64,000 nt of DNA, taken from NCBI GenBank assembly GCA_965207945.1, contig OZ242303.1, positions 310,001-374,000 on the forward strand, written 5' to 3'. The number at the start of each line of letters is the position of its first letter. Within the stretch, counting starts at the first letter, position 1. This DNA is from JAAOII01 sp965207945. GTDB taxonomy: Bacteria; Pseudomonadota; Gammaproteobacteria; CBDBNL01; JAAOII01. This document shows positions 43,766 through 52,698 of this stretch, piece after piece. A model generated the notes under the pieces. The model was not told the origin of the DNA, did not search any database, and saw only the letters and a list, made by a program, of their open reading frames with translations. The position numbers and the translations under genes are program-made.

Positions 43766-45337
43766 CTGTTAAGGATAAAACGCGCTTTAATCAGCGTATC
43801 AGACAAAAGTAACATTGAACAGCTATGCTCGTTATTGAAAGAATACGAGGTTGAGGTTGTTTCAACTGGTGCAACTGCCGCTGCTCTTAAAAAACATCTT
43901 GATAATGTTCAAGAGATATCCGAAGTAACTGACTTCCCCGAAATTCTGGATGGCAGGGTTAAAACCCTGCATCCTGCGGTTCATGCTGGAATACTGGCGC
44001 GTAAAGACCGCCAAGATGATTTAGCAACTCTCAAAAATCTTAATATCAAACCTTATGACCTTGTAGTCATAAATCTTTACCCTTTTGTCGCTAAGGTGCA
44101 ACAGGGAGCATCTCTCAGCGAAGTAACCGAGAACATAGATATAGGTGGTTCTACTTTACTACGTGCAGCCGCTAAAAATTATGCGAATGTAACCCTGATA
44201 ACCAACCCACAAGATTACGACTCTCTGGCACAAGAAATGCGTCTTAATAATGGAGAAGTTAGTCATGAATTTCGCGCCAGCCGCATGGCAGCTGCTTTTG
44301 CGTTTAGCGCTGAATATGAGTGTCAGATAGCAAAATATTTTGCTGAGGTGAACAATACTACGTCAGGCACAGGAGTAAGAGAAGTTTTAGCCGCTGGCTA
44401 TCTTAGTGGCGAATTACGTTATGGAGAGAATCCTCATCAACAGGCAGCCGTTTACACTACATCCCAGCCGCCACACGGCTTAGCAGGGGGTAAATTACTA
44501 AATGGCAAACCACTTTCTTATAATAATTTGCTTGACGCGGATTTGGCATGGAAAGCGGTTATTCAGTTTGAAGCTCCGACTTGTGTCATAGTCAAGCATG
44601 CCCAACCATGCGGAGCAGCTTCGCATACTGATGAGGCAGTAGCATATCAAAGAGCATTGGATGGAGACAAAGAGTCGGCTTTTGGTGGAATAATTGCTTT
44701 TAATTGCCAACTTGGCGCTGCTGCTGCTAGGTTAATTATCAGTCAATTTGCTGAGGTTGTCATTGCCCCTCAGTTTGATGAGGAAGCGCTGAAAATTTTA
44801 CGCGCTAGAAAGAATTTGCGTCTGCTTGCTTGTGAGGTGATTACAGAAAGTGATGGCTCAGTTAAAAATAGCGTAAAAAGCGTCATTAAAAATATCAATG
44901 GCGGCTTCCTTAAACAAAGCATTGATGATGCTATGCCAACCGCTACATCCTTGAAATGGGTAACTAAAAAAAGCATTGATACGATTGAGGATTTATTTTT
45001 TGCTTGGGGCATAGTGAAATATTGCCGCTCCAACGCAGTGGTCATAGCTAAAGATGGAGTCAGTTGCGGCATAGGTGCTGGACAAACCAGCAGAGTATTT
45101 AGCGTTCGTTGCGCATTGATGCGCGCCAAAGATAATGGAATTGACGTGCGGGGAGCGGTGTTGGCATCTGATGCTTTCTTTCCATTTGCCGATTCTTTGG
45201 AATTGATAGCTGAGGCGGGGATTAGTGCTGTCATTCAACCTGGTGGTTCAAAGCGTGATGATGAGGTAATTGCCGCTGCTGATAAGCATAATATAGCTAT
45301 GGCATTTACTGGGATAAGATGTTTTTACCATGGCTAA
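43766..45337 (+). CDS. purH: Bifunctional AICAR formyltransferase/IMP cyclohydrolase, non-canonical start
   Basis: Last two steps of IMP synthesis. The conserved N terminus RALISVSDKSNIEQL lies upstream of the first ordinary start (TTG 43835) and is in the same frame, so that TTG is not the real start. Between the in-frame stop at 43712 and the conserved CGC-GCT there is no ATG, GTG or TTG. CTG 43766 (LLRIKRALISV) fits the usual length best; ATA 43775 or ATC 43757 are alternatives. Also seen are FPEILDGRVKTLHP, LRYGENPHQQAA and KHAQPCGAA. An S-V-K-N repeat insertion lies near 44866. The C-terminal stop lies in an 11-bp tandem repeat. Confidence 0.9.
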   Translation: MLRIKRALISVSDKSNIEQLCSLLKEYEVEVVSTGATAAALKKHLDNVQEISEVTDFPEILDGRVKTLHPAVHAGILARKDRQDDLATLKNLNIKPYDLVVINLYPFVAKVQQGASLSEVTENIDIGGSTLLRAAAKNYANVTLITNPQDYDSLAQEMRLNNGEVSHEFRASRMAAAFAFSAEYECQIAKYFAEVNNTTSGTGVREVLAAGYLSGELRYGENPHQQAAVYTTSQPPHGLAGGKLLNGKPLSYNNLLDADLAWKAVIQFEAPTCVIVKHAQPCGAASHTDEAVAYQRALDGDKESAFGGIIAFNCQLGAAAARLIISQFAEVVIAPQFDEEALKILRARKNLRLLACEVITESDGSVKNSVKSVIKNINGGFLKQSIDDAMPTATSLKWVTKKSIDTIEDLFFAWGIVKYCRSNAVVIAKDGVSCGIGAGQTSRVFSVRCALMRAKDNGIDVRGAVLASDAFFPFADSLELIAEAGISAVIQPGGSKRDDEVIAAADKHNIAMAFTGIRCFYHG

Positions 45338-45384
45338 TACATGGTTAATACATGGTTAATAGATGACTAATACATGGTTAATAT
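45330..45384 (+). repeat. 11-bp tandem repeat across the purH stop
   Basis: Five units of atggttaatac with one or two changes each. The first unit supplies the TAA stop of purH at 45335-45337. The repeat ends 51 bp before gshA. Confidence 0.9.
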
Positions 45385-45435
45385 AAGACGAAAAGAACTC
45401 ACCACCCCTACGAACCCCTACATATAATATATAAC

Positions 45436-47016
45436 ATGTCTCTAACATATCAACAAAAGATAGCTCGCTGGCAACAACTTCCAACCATACCTATAAAGGA
45501 AATCTTTGTATGCGGCTTGGAAAGAGAAGGGATAAGAGTTAATCAGCAGGCGACAAGCGTCCAAACGCCTCATCCAGAGTCGTTGGGTTCTTCCCTAACC
45601 AATAAATACATAACTACGGATTTTGCCGAGGCATTATTAGAAATTGTAACTCCTCCTTGCAATGATGTAAATGATTTGATGAGTTGGATGAACGACCTCC
45701 ATAGCTTTGTAGATGCTAATATCAACGAGGAACTTATTTGGTCTTCTTCTATGCCGCCTATTCTGCCTGACCCAGATAACATCAAAATTGCTGAATATGG
45801 AAATTCATATCAAGGCAGAGTCCGCCATATATATCGGCGAGGGCTCGGTCTGAGATACGGCAGAAGAATGCAAGCAATTGCCGGTATCCATCTTAATCTG
45901 TCGTTCGGGGATAAATTCTTAGAATATTACAATCAGATAAGCGAAACTGATATTTGCGCCAGCTCAGTATACTTTAATTTACTGCGTAATTATATCCGCA
46001 ATGGCTGGTTGATAAACTATTTGTTTGGGGCATCTCCTGCCTTAGATACAAGTTTTTTGCAGGGTATGGAAACCCCATCTTTTTTGCAGTCATTTGCTGA
46101 GCGTAGTTATTATCATCCTCACTCAACATGTTTGCGCATGGGTAGTATGGGCTATAACAATCGCAAACATAGCTCACTTAATGTTTGTTTTAACAATCTT
46201 GAAGAGTATATTAGCACTATAAAGAAACTACTCAAGAAGCCCGAAGAGGAATACCAAAAACATGGCATTAAAGATGATGATGGATACTATCAACAATTAA
46301 ACACGAATATCCTACAAATAGAAAATGAGTACTATGCGGCTATCAGACCAAAAGCAGTTCGTCGCCCTGATGAAAAAACTATTGATGTACTGATGGAGAA
46401 AGGGGTGGAATATGTGGAAATAAGAAACCTTGATATTAATCCATTTTTGCCTTGCGGTATAGATGAACATCAAATTCGTTTCATGCAGTTGTTTTTACTT
46501 TATACCTCAATAGCTGACAGCCCTGCCATTACTAGTGAAGAGTGTCAGGATATCCGTAACATGGATGGAGAAATAATAAGGCATAACATAAACAATGATA
46601 AGGATTTTAAATTTACTGGCGGTAAAATCCTGAATATTAATGACGATACGAATAGGATGCTGATTGATATGGAACCTCTGGCGCAATTACTTGATGAGTC
46701 GGCGCAAAGTAGCGCTTATAGTGACGTGTTACAACTACAAAAAGATAGGGTGGAAGAGGAACATCGCTTGCCAGCAATCCAACAAATGTATTTTTTACGC
46801 AATGAAAGATTGGACTTTGTTGAAGGGATGATGAAATTTAGTGAGGGGCATAAATCATTTTATTCCAAGCATTATAAGAATAATAAGCGGCAGGTAGAAT
46901 TGACTAACGAAGCAGCAACATCTTTACAAAAGGAGAAAGATTTAGTGAAGAACCAAAAAGGTGAGTTCAATGACTTTCTTGCCGATTATCTAAATATGAA
47001 AGATAACGGTATTTAA
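45436..47016 (+). CDS. gshA: Glutamate--cysteine ligase
   Basis: First step of glutathione synthesis, of the E. coli GshA type. GLEREGIRVN, LTNKYITTDFAEALLEIVTP, RRGLGLRYGRRMQAIAGIHLNLSF and RNLDINPFLPCGID are conserved. The 526 residues compare with 518 in E. coli. A TATAAT at 45423-45428 ends seven bases before the ATG, with no evident ribosome-binding site. gshB is not adjacent. Confidence 0.96.
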   Translation: MSLTYQQKIARWQQLPTIPIKEIFVCGLEREGIRVNQQATSVQTPHPESLGSSLTNKYITTDFAEALLEIVTPPCNDVNDLMSWMNDLHSFVDANINEELIWSSSMPPILPDPDNIKIAEYGNSYQGRVRHIYRRGLGLRYGRRMQAIAGIHLNLSFGDKFLEYYNQISETDICASSVYFNLLRNYIRNGWLINYLFGASPALDTSFLQGMETPSFLQSFAERSYYHPHSTCLRMGSMGYNNRKHSSLNVCFNNLEEYISTIKKLLKKPEEEYQKHGIKDDDGYYQQLNTNILQIENEYYAAIRPKAVRRPDEKTIDVLMEKGVEYVEIRNLDINPFLPCGIDEHQIRFMQLFLLYTSIADSPAITSEECQDIRNMDGEIIRHNINNDKDFKFTGGKILNINDDTNRMLIDMEPLAQLLDESAQSSAYSDVLQLQKDRVEEEHRLPAIQQMYFLRNERLDFVEGMMKFSEGHKSFYSKHYKNNKRQVELTNEAATSLQKEKDLVKNQKGEFNDFLADYLNMKDNGI

Positions 47017-47017
47017 T

Positions 47018-47112
47018 TGTCTACTTTTTCATTAACTTTCCATGATGTAGGGGCTGAGCTGCGCTCCGCCCACAAAAGTTTACCTGTCTACCTTTTCATT
47101 AACTTTCCATGA
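47018..47112. repeat. 28-bp direct repeats flanking a GC-rich interspersed element
   Basis: tgtctactttttcattaact... at 47018-47045 and the same sequence with one change at 47085-47112 flank copy 8 (47046-47072). The right-hand copy is the 3' coding end of lolB. Either insertion with a long target duplication or a tandem duplication around the element would give this. Confidence 0.8.
47046..47072 (+). repeat. GC-rich interspersed repeat, copy 8 (short form)
   Basis: tgtaggggctgagctgcgct followed by ccgccca. Nearly identical to copy 6 at 32026. It lies between convergent gshA and lolB. Confidence 0.8.
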
Positions 47113-47718
47113 AGTTACAACTAGCACAATCACATAAGGCGGATTACTCGCTCTTATCATTCTTGCCAGACCATCTTCATATTCGCTATAAGTTATATGC
47201 CATTGGTTTTGGTCTAAACTGACTAATAACTTATCTTCGTTAAATCCCGCCCTATAATTGCTGTGCGGATAGGGCTCGCCTTTCATCCAATATTCCAATT
47301 GCTCTAATGGGATATAAAATCCGCTTTCTTTCTCTATGCTGGCGGTAAGGTCGGAAGGGTCAATTATTTCCTTACCTCTAACCTTTAGCTTAAAAATTTC
47401 TTCTTGCTTATTTATCCTCGCTATTTCACCTGTTATCGCAAAGACCTTGGTTTCGTAGTTAAGCTTATATTGCCGCCAAATCAGCTGTGCCTGGCTTGAC
47501 TTTGTTGCATCGCGATACCCTATTTTAGCTTGCAGGACCCAGCTACTGTTGCTATCTTGTATTATGGCTGGAATAATTTTTTGCGCGGTTTCTTTTGTTC
47601 CCTTTCCTCCATTTCCTCCATTTATAGTAGAAGGGGGAAGAGAGGCGCAAGATGCCAACAAAATTATAATTACAAGCTGCGAAAGCCCTGTCCCTATCCT
47701 CAGCATTATTCTGAACAA
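47080..47718 (-). CDS. lolB: Outer-membrane lipoprotein receptor LolB
   Basis: Accepts lipoproteins from LolA and inserts them in the outer membrane. The signal peptide ends in the lipobox LLASC (Cys24). The LolB pattern is visible: WVLQAKIGYRD, SQAQLIWRQY, GFYIPLEQLEYWMKGEPYP and NQWHITYSEY. The leader after the Cys has a G-G-N-G-G repeat from a 9-bp unit. In E. coli lolB sits with ispE; here it ends the perM-ubiE-ubiB operon, 6 bp after ubiB. Its last codons are duplicated downstream. Confidence 0.85.
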   Translation of the reverse strand: MFRIMLRIGTGLSQLVIIILLASCASLPPSTINGGNGGKGTKETAQKIIPAIIQDSNSSWVLQAKIGYRDATKSSQAQLIWRQYKLNYETKVFAITGEIARINKQEEIFKLKVRGKEIIDPSDLTASIEKESGFYIPLEQLEYWMKGEPYPHSNYRAGFNEDKLLVSLDQNQWHITYSEYEDGLARMIRASNPPYVIVLVVTSWKVNEKVDR

Positions 47719-47724
47719 TACCCC

Positions 47725-49347
47725 TTAGGTTGCTAACAAGAATATTCCGCTGCCTGCCAGTATAATCCCACCTCCTAACATCCATACCAATAGACGTAGT
47801 TTTCTTATGCTGCGCCGTAATCTAGCGTTCTCTACTTTAATCTTGGGTTCAGCTTTTATGTTATTTCCCATGTTCTCCACGCTCATCATTAAGGCAGATG
47901 CAAAATTAGGCAGTCGTACTAATAGCTCCGGGTATATTCGTTGTGCCGACTCAACAAAATTGCAAACACCTACCTCCTTGGCAAGCCAATCTTTTAGGTA
48001 TGGGGTTGCGGTCTCCCAGATATTTAATTGCGGGTATAATTGTCTGCCAAGCCCTTCAACGTTAATGAGGGTCTTCTGTAGTAACAAAAGTTGCGGTTGA
48101 ACCTCCATGTTAAATTTTTTGGCGGTTTGCAACAAGCGGGTTAAAACCTGTCCAAAGGGTATTTCGTTTAGTGGCTTGGCAAAGATGGGTTCACAAACCC
48201 CTCTGACTGCCGCCTCCAGTTGTTCTACGCGGGTATCGCGACTTACCCAGCCACAGTTGATATGCAATTCTGCTACTCGGCGATAATCACGATTAAAAAA
48301 AGCTATAAAATTTAAGGCAAGATATTTCTTATCGGCTTCGGATAAAGAACCCATTATGCCGAAGTCCACTCCCTTATATACAGGATTGGTTGGGTCGCTT
48401 ATATCAACAAAGATATTTCCTGGATGCATGTCGGCGTGAAAGAATGAATCGCGAAACACCTGAGTAAAGAAAATACTAACACCTTTCTCAGCTAACATCT
48501 TTAAATCAATATTGTGCTTTTTGAACTCCTGTATATTATTTATAGCTACTCCGTTAATTCTTTCCATGACCAGGACGTTTACTCGCGAGTAATCCCAATA
48601 TATCAGGGGGACTTCCATGAGTGGGACTTCTGGCTTTTTTGTTATTGACGCTTTCGTTGATGAATGGCTGCTGAAGTTTCTTCTTAACTGACTAGCGTTT
48701 GCGCCTTCCTGCTGCATATCAAGTTCGTTTTCCAGAGTGTACTCAAACTCACGCACAACCTCGTCAAGCCGCAATCTATTTGTGTGGTCAAAGGAGCCAG
48801 TTATAAAATCGGCTAGCAGATATAACATCTTGATGTCTTTCTTTATTTGCTGGCGGATACCAGGTTTTATTACCTTAATTGCCACTTGCACCCCTTCTTT
48901 TTTTAGCACTCCAAAATGGACCTGAGCAACTGACGCCGAAGCATAGCTTTCTGTTTCAAACTCGCTAAAGTAATCGCTTAACTCGCCTCCCAATGATTGA
49001 CGCACTATTTGTTTAATCTCTTCGCTATCACAGGGGGGGACTCTATCTTGTAAAAATGATAATTCTGCTATTAGGGCGGCAGGCAAAATATCGCCGCGAG
49101 TGGAAAGTATTTGTCCAAATTTTATGAAAATAGGTCCTAGCTCTTCCAATGCTTTGCGTAGGGCAACTTCTTTTGATAGCTTTTTATTGCCGAATAGTTT
49201 GCCGCACCATAATAATAAAAATAGTATAAATACTAACGGTAGATTAATGAAACGGATATTAGGAGTCGCCAACACCGTTCCTTTGACAGAGAATCTCCCT
49301 AAATTATACTTAATAAAAATGCGACAAATCTCGCCAAGCCGCCACAT
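47725..49347 (-). CDS. ubiB: Ubiquinone biosynthesis kinase-like protein UbiB
   Basis: Atypical kinase/ATPase of the ABC1/COQ8 family needed for ubiquinone synthesis. The KxGQ motif is at 76-79 (IFIKFGQILSTRGD), the Ala-rich loop is YASASVAQVHFG, and the FFHADMHPGNIFVD and GVDFGIMGSL motifs follow. Two membrane helices close the 540-residue protein. An insertion near residues 230-250 contains a V-P-L-M-E-V-P-L repeat. It starts 4 bp after ubiE; the usual ubiJ between them is missing. Confidence 0.95.
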   Translation of the reverse strand: MWRLGEICRIFIKYNLGRFSVKGTVLATPNIRFINLPLVFILFLLLWCGKLFGNKKLSKEVALRKALEELGPIFIKFGQILSTRGDILPAALIAELSFLQDRVPPCDSEEIKQIVRQSLGGELSDYFSEFETESYASASVAQVHFGVLKKEGVQVAIKVIKPGIRQQIKKDIKMLYLLADFITGSFDHTNRLRLDEVVREFEYTLENELDMQQEGANASQLRRNFSSHSSTKASITKKPEVPLMEVPLIYWDYSRVNVLVMERINGVAINNIQEFKKHNIDLKMLAEKGVSIFFTQVFRDSFFHADMHPGNIFVDISDPTNPVYKGVDFGIMGSLSEADKKYLALNFIAFFNRDYRRVAELHINCGWVSRDTRVEQLEAAVRGVCEPIFAKPLNEIPFGQVLTRLLQTAKKFNMEVQPQLLLLQKTLINVEGLGRQLYPQLNIWETATPYLKDWLAKEVGVCNFVESAQRIYPELLVRLPNFASALMMSVENMGNNIKAEPKIKVENARLRRSIRKLRLLVWMLGGGIILAGSGIFLLAT

Positions 49348-49350
49348 AAA

Positions 49351-50178
49351 TTAGGGTTTGGTTCCTTTATGAATTGCTACTATCCCCATACTCAGGTTAT
49401 AGTAATTACAATTTACAAAACCTGCTGCTGAAAACATTCTTCTTAGCTCTTCTTGGCTTGGATGCATGCGAATTGATTCAACCAAGTATTGATAGCTTTG
49501 TTCATCGTCTGCTAACCATTTACCCATCTTGGGTATGAAATTAAAAGAGTATGCATCATATAACTTAGCAACCGATTGATTAATCGGCTGAGAAAACTCC
49601 ATAACTAATAGCTGCCCGCCTGGTTTCAATTTGTCATAAATACAAGATAAAGCGGCACTTTTGTCCGCCATATTGCGTAGCCCAAAGCTTATTAGTGCGC
49701 AGTTGAAATGGTTGTTAGGGAAGGGTAAGTTCTCGGCATCCGCCTCAACAAAACTGATATTATCCAGTATGCCCTGATTAATTAAATTCTCTTGCGCCAG
49801 TTTAAGCATGTCAGGATTTATATCACTGACAACTAATTCACCATAGTTAGGAAAGTTCTTGGCAATCTTAGCGGCTATGTCGCCACTGCCACTGGCAATA
49901 TCAAGTATTTTATCGCCTGCTTGAATCTGTGCCATAGACACGAAGGTGCGTTTCCATAAACGATGAGTGCCAATAGACATAACATCGTTCATCAAATCAT
50001 ATTTAGCTGCAACCGAACTGAATACCTGATTAACCCTTGCTGCTTTGTCTTTTAGATTTATTCTGTCAAAGCCAAAGTGAGTCCACTCCTCCGAGCTCTC
50101 TGTGCTTCCTGTGTTTCCTACGCTTCCTGTACTTCCGTTACTTTCTGTACTTCCGTTACTTTCTTTGTGTTTTTTCAA
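49351..50178 (-). CDS. ubiE: Ubiquinone/menaquinone C-methyltransferase UbiE
   Basis: SAM-dependent C-methylation in ubiquinone (and, where present, menaquinone) synthesis. The domain begins at THFGFDRINL (about 33), as in E. coli, with KYDLMNDVMSIGTHRLWKR, DIASGSGDIAAKIAK and the late ALISFGLRNM. The first 30 residues are an added S-N-G-S-T-E repeat from an 18-bp tandem unit. Its start overlaps the perM stop by 4 bp, so the genes are translationally coupled. Confidence 0.96.
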   Translation of the reverse strand: MKKHKESNGSTESNGSTGSVGNTGSTESSEEWTHFGFDRINLKDKAARVNQVFSSVAAKYDLMNDVMSIGTHRLWKRTFVSMAQIQAGDKILDIASGSGDIAAKIAKNFPNYGELVVSDINPDMLKLAQENLINQGILDNISFVEADAENLPFPNNHFNCALISFGLRNMADKSAALSCIYDKLKPGGQLLVMEFSQPINQSVAKLYDAYSFNFIPKMGKWLADDEQSYQYLVESIRMHPSQEELRRMFSAAGFVNCNYYNLSMGIVAIHKGTKP

Positions 50179-51233
50179 TTTAAGTTGCGAACCTTAGGCC
50201 AATATTGAAATAATGCTTTAATGAAAGTTGCCAATGGAATAGCAAAAGCTACACCCCATATTCCCCATAAGCTGCCAAATATTAAAATAGCCAAGATAAC
50301 TGAAACAGGATGCAAATTAACTAGCTCTGAGAACAATAGGGGGACTAAAACATAACCGTCAAGTACTTGCAAAATTAAATAGGCAACCACCACATAATAG
50401 AACATGCCCTCGGCTCCAAACTGCGCATAAGCCACCAAAACCACTGGGAAGGTTACAAGCGCGGCGCCTACATAAGGTATTATCACCGATACCCCTACGG
50501 CGATTGCGAGAAGAAAACTAAAGTTTAATCCAAGGACAAGAAATACTATCCAACTTACGATAAAAACTACAGCCATCTCTATCAACTTGCCAGCTATGTA
50601 TCTAATCATTTCTGCTTTCATCTTTTTCCCGAGTCGCGCCATTAGCTTGTGTTCCTTGGGAAGGAATTTGGCAAGATAATTCATTAGTTTATCGTAATCC
50701 TTGAGGATAAAAAACACCATAACAAAAACCAGCACACAATAGATGAAGAAACTAACAATCTGATTGATAGAGGTTAAAGAAGAGGTGACAAGTCCGCCGC
50801 CATAATCAATAATCTGCTGACGGATTAAATTGATAAATCCGTCTATATCTTCTTTAGAGAAAAATTGCGGGTAACTTTCTGGCAGTAAGTAAAACCATTT
50901 ACTGATTTGTTGAATGATGTCTGGGAATGCCTCCAAAAAAGCAACACTTCTTTCCCACAGCAGAGGCAGAATGAGAAAAATTATGATTGAAGTTACCCCA
51001 AGAAACATGAAAAAAGTTGCTAATACGGCTAGGATATGAGGCAAGCCCCTGTTGCGTAATAATGTTACTGCCTCGTTTAGTAAAAATGCTACGAAAACAG
51101 CAATAAAAAAAGGCATAAGATACGCCCCTAAATAATAAAATACAGCAGCTGCTAATAATAAAATAAATAGCACCAGCCCTGAATCTTGGTCTGCAAGATA
51201 GGTGCGGTACAGCTTTTTACAAAATTCCCACAT
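50175..51233 (-). CDS. perM: AI-2E family transporter (PerM-like)
   Basis: A 352-residue inner-membrane protein with about eight hydrophobic segments. VIIPYVGAALVTFPVVLVA, YLILQVLDGYVLVPLLFSE and the C-terminal FGSLWGIWGVAFAIPLAT are typical of the family. Substrates are uncertain for this subgroup. It opens the minus-strand operon perM-ubiE-ubiB-lolB. Confidence 0.9.
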   Translation of the reverse strand: MWEFCKKLYRTYLADQDSGLVLFILLLAAAVFYYLGAYLMPFFIAVFVAFLLNEAVTLLRNRGLPHILAVLATFFMFLGVTSIIIFLILPLLWERSVAFLEAFPDIIQQISKWFYLLPESYPQFFSKEDIDGFINLIRQQIIDYGGGLVTSSLTSINQIVSFFIYCVLVFVMVFFILKDYDKLMNYLAKFLPKEHKLMARLGKKMKAEMIRYIAGKLIEMAVVFIVSWIVFLVLGLNFSFLLAIAVGVSVIIPYVGAALVTFPVVLVAYAQFGAEGMFYYVVVAYLILQVLDGYVLVPLLFSELVNLHPVSVILAILIFGSLWGIWGVAFAIPLATFIKALFQYWPKVRNLN

Positions 51234-51411
51234 GGCAGTATATTAACACACAAATAGTTAATTGTAGTTTTACTTTGTCACAATAATATAGTAAAAGTAT
51301 AGTAAAATGCTGTTATGTAAATAATGATAATTTGCATGTTGCGTGTATAATGACTACATAATAGTATTGTTATAAAACGATTTCATAATATAATCTTTAT
51401 GATAGTGCATG

Positions 51412-51443
51412 TATGGCTTATATGGCTTATATACAGCTTATAT
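51412..51443 (+). repeat. Short tatggcttata repeat before coxB
   Basis: Three imperfect units of 9-11 bp within the 246-bp divergent region between perM and coxB. The region is AT-rich with several TATA-like motifs; no single promoter stands out. Confidence 0.5.
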
Positions 51444-51479
51444 ATAGTATAGAAAATTATTAACTTAGAGAACGGATTT

Positions 51480-52661
51480 ATGTTTAGAAAAATCTTTGAT
51501 GGGCAAGGAACCATAATGGGACCTGCAATAAAAACTGCAAAGAGTGCACGGAGAGTGTGTTTGCTTTTGTTATTATTCGTGTCTGGTTCTGCCTGGGCAA
51601 TTCAACCCTATAATCTTCCGCGTGGAGTTACGGATGTAAGCCAGGATATATTTGATTTGCACATGTTTGCTTTTTGGATTTGTGTTGCTATAGGTGTGTT
51701 GGTATTTGGCATAATGCTATGGTCTATAATATTTCATCGCAAGTCAACTGGCATTAAACCTGCTAAATTTAGTCATTCCACTACGTTTGAGATAATATGG
51801 ACTGTTATCCCAATTATTATTCTGGTAGTGTTAATGGTGCCCGCATCCTTTAAGTTAATTGAAATGTATGATGTTGGGGAACCAGAAATTGATATAAAGG
51901 TTACTGGTTATCAATGGCGCTGGCATTATGAGTATCTTGGTGAAAATGTTGAATTTTTTAGTAACCTTAAGACCCCTCAAGAACAGATAGACAATACCCA
52001 AGCAAAGACCGCCAACTACCTTTTAGAGGTTGATGAAGAATTGGTTGTGCCCATAGGCACTCGCGTGAGATTTCTTTTTACCGCCGCAGACGTCCTGCAT
52101 TCCTGGTGGGTTCCTGAACTTAGTGTTAAGAGGGATGCCATACCTGGATTTATTAATGAGGCATGGGCTGTGGTTAATGAAAAAGGCACCTATCGCGGAC
52201 AATGCACTGAGCTTTGCGGCACCAATCATGGTTTTATGCCAATAGTGGTGCGAGCTGTGGATGAGCAGGAGTATAATGACTGGCTTGGCGCACGCAAACA
52301 AGCCGGAGCTGCAGAAGAAGCATTGGCTGAAAGAACCGAGTGGTCTGCTGAAGAACTTATAGAACGCGGTTCGCAGGTTTATGCAATTAACTGTGTTGCT
52401 TGTCATCAGGCACAAGGACAGGGCATCCCGCCAGCTTTTCCCGCTTTGGATGGCAGCCCAGTGGTTACTGGTGATATAGAAGCGCAAATAGATATAGTTT
52501 TAAATGGTCGCCCGGGTACAACTATGGCGGCTTATGGCGGTTTGCTTAGTGATAATGATATTGCTGCAGTAATTACTTATACCCGTAACGCTTGGGGCAA
52601 TAAAGGCAATGTTCAAAAGAATGTGGTGCTTCCAGCAGATGTAGCCAATTCAAGGAAATAG
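51480..52661 (+). CDS. coxB: Cytochrome c oxidase subunit II with fused cytochrome c domain
   Basis: Carries the CuA centre that receives electrons from cytochrome c. After a signal sequence come two membrane helices, then CuA ligands His207 (LHSWWVPEL), Cys242 and Cys246 (CTELCGTNHGFM), His250 and Met253. A C-terminal cytochrome c domain has C305-V-A-C308-H. This is the caa3-like arrangement of many marine proteobacteria. The 393 residues fit. First gene of the cox operon. Confidence 0.96.
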   Translation: MFRKIFDGQGTIMGPAIKTAKSARRVCLLLLLFVSGSAWAIQPYNLPRGVTDVSQDIFDLHMFAFWICVAIGVLVFGIMLWSIIFHRKSTGIKPAKFSHSTTFEIIWTVIPIIILVVLMVPASFKLIEMYDVGEPEIDIKVTGYQWRWHYEYLGENVEFFSNLKTPQEQIDNTQAKTANYLLEVDEELVVPIGTRVRFLFTAADVLHSWWVPELSVKRDAIPGFINEAWAVVNEKGTYRGQCTELCGTNHGFMPIVVRAVDEQEYNDWLGARKQAGAAEEALAERTEWSAEELIERGSQVYAINCVACHQAQGQGIPPAFPALDGSPVVTGDIEAQIDIVLNGRPGTTMAAYGGLLSDNDIAAVITYTRNAWGNKGNVQKNVVLPADVANSRK

Positions 52662-52698
52662 ATTTTATTTTTATAATTTAATTAAGAGGTAATTAATA

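Noticed and set aside
52023..52487. 154-codon minus-strand open frame in coxB
   Set aside because: Lies entirely within the CuA and cytochrome c coding part of coxB, a clear shadow.
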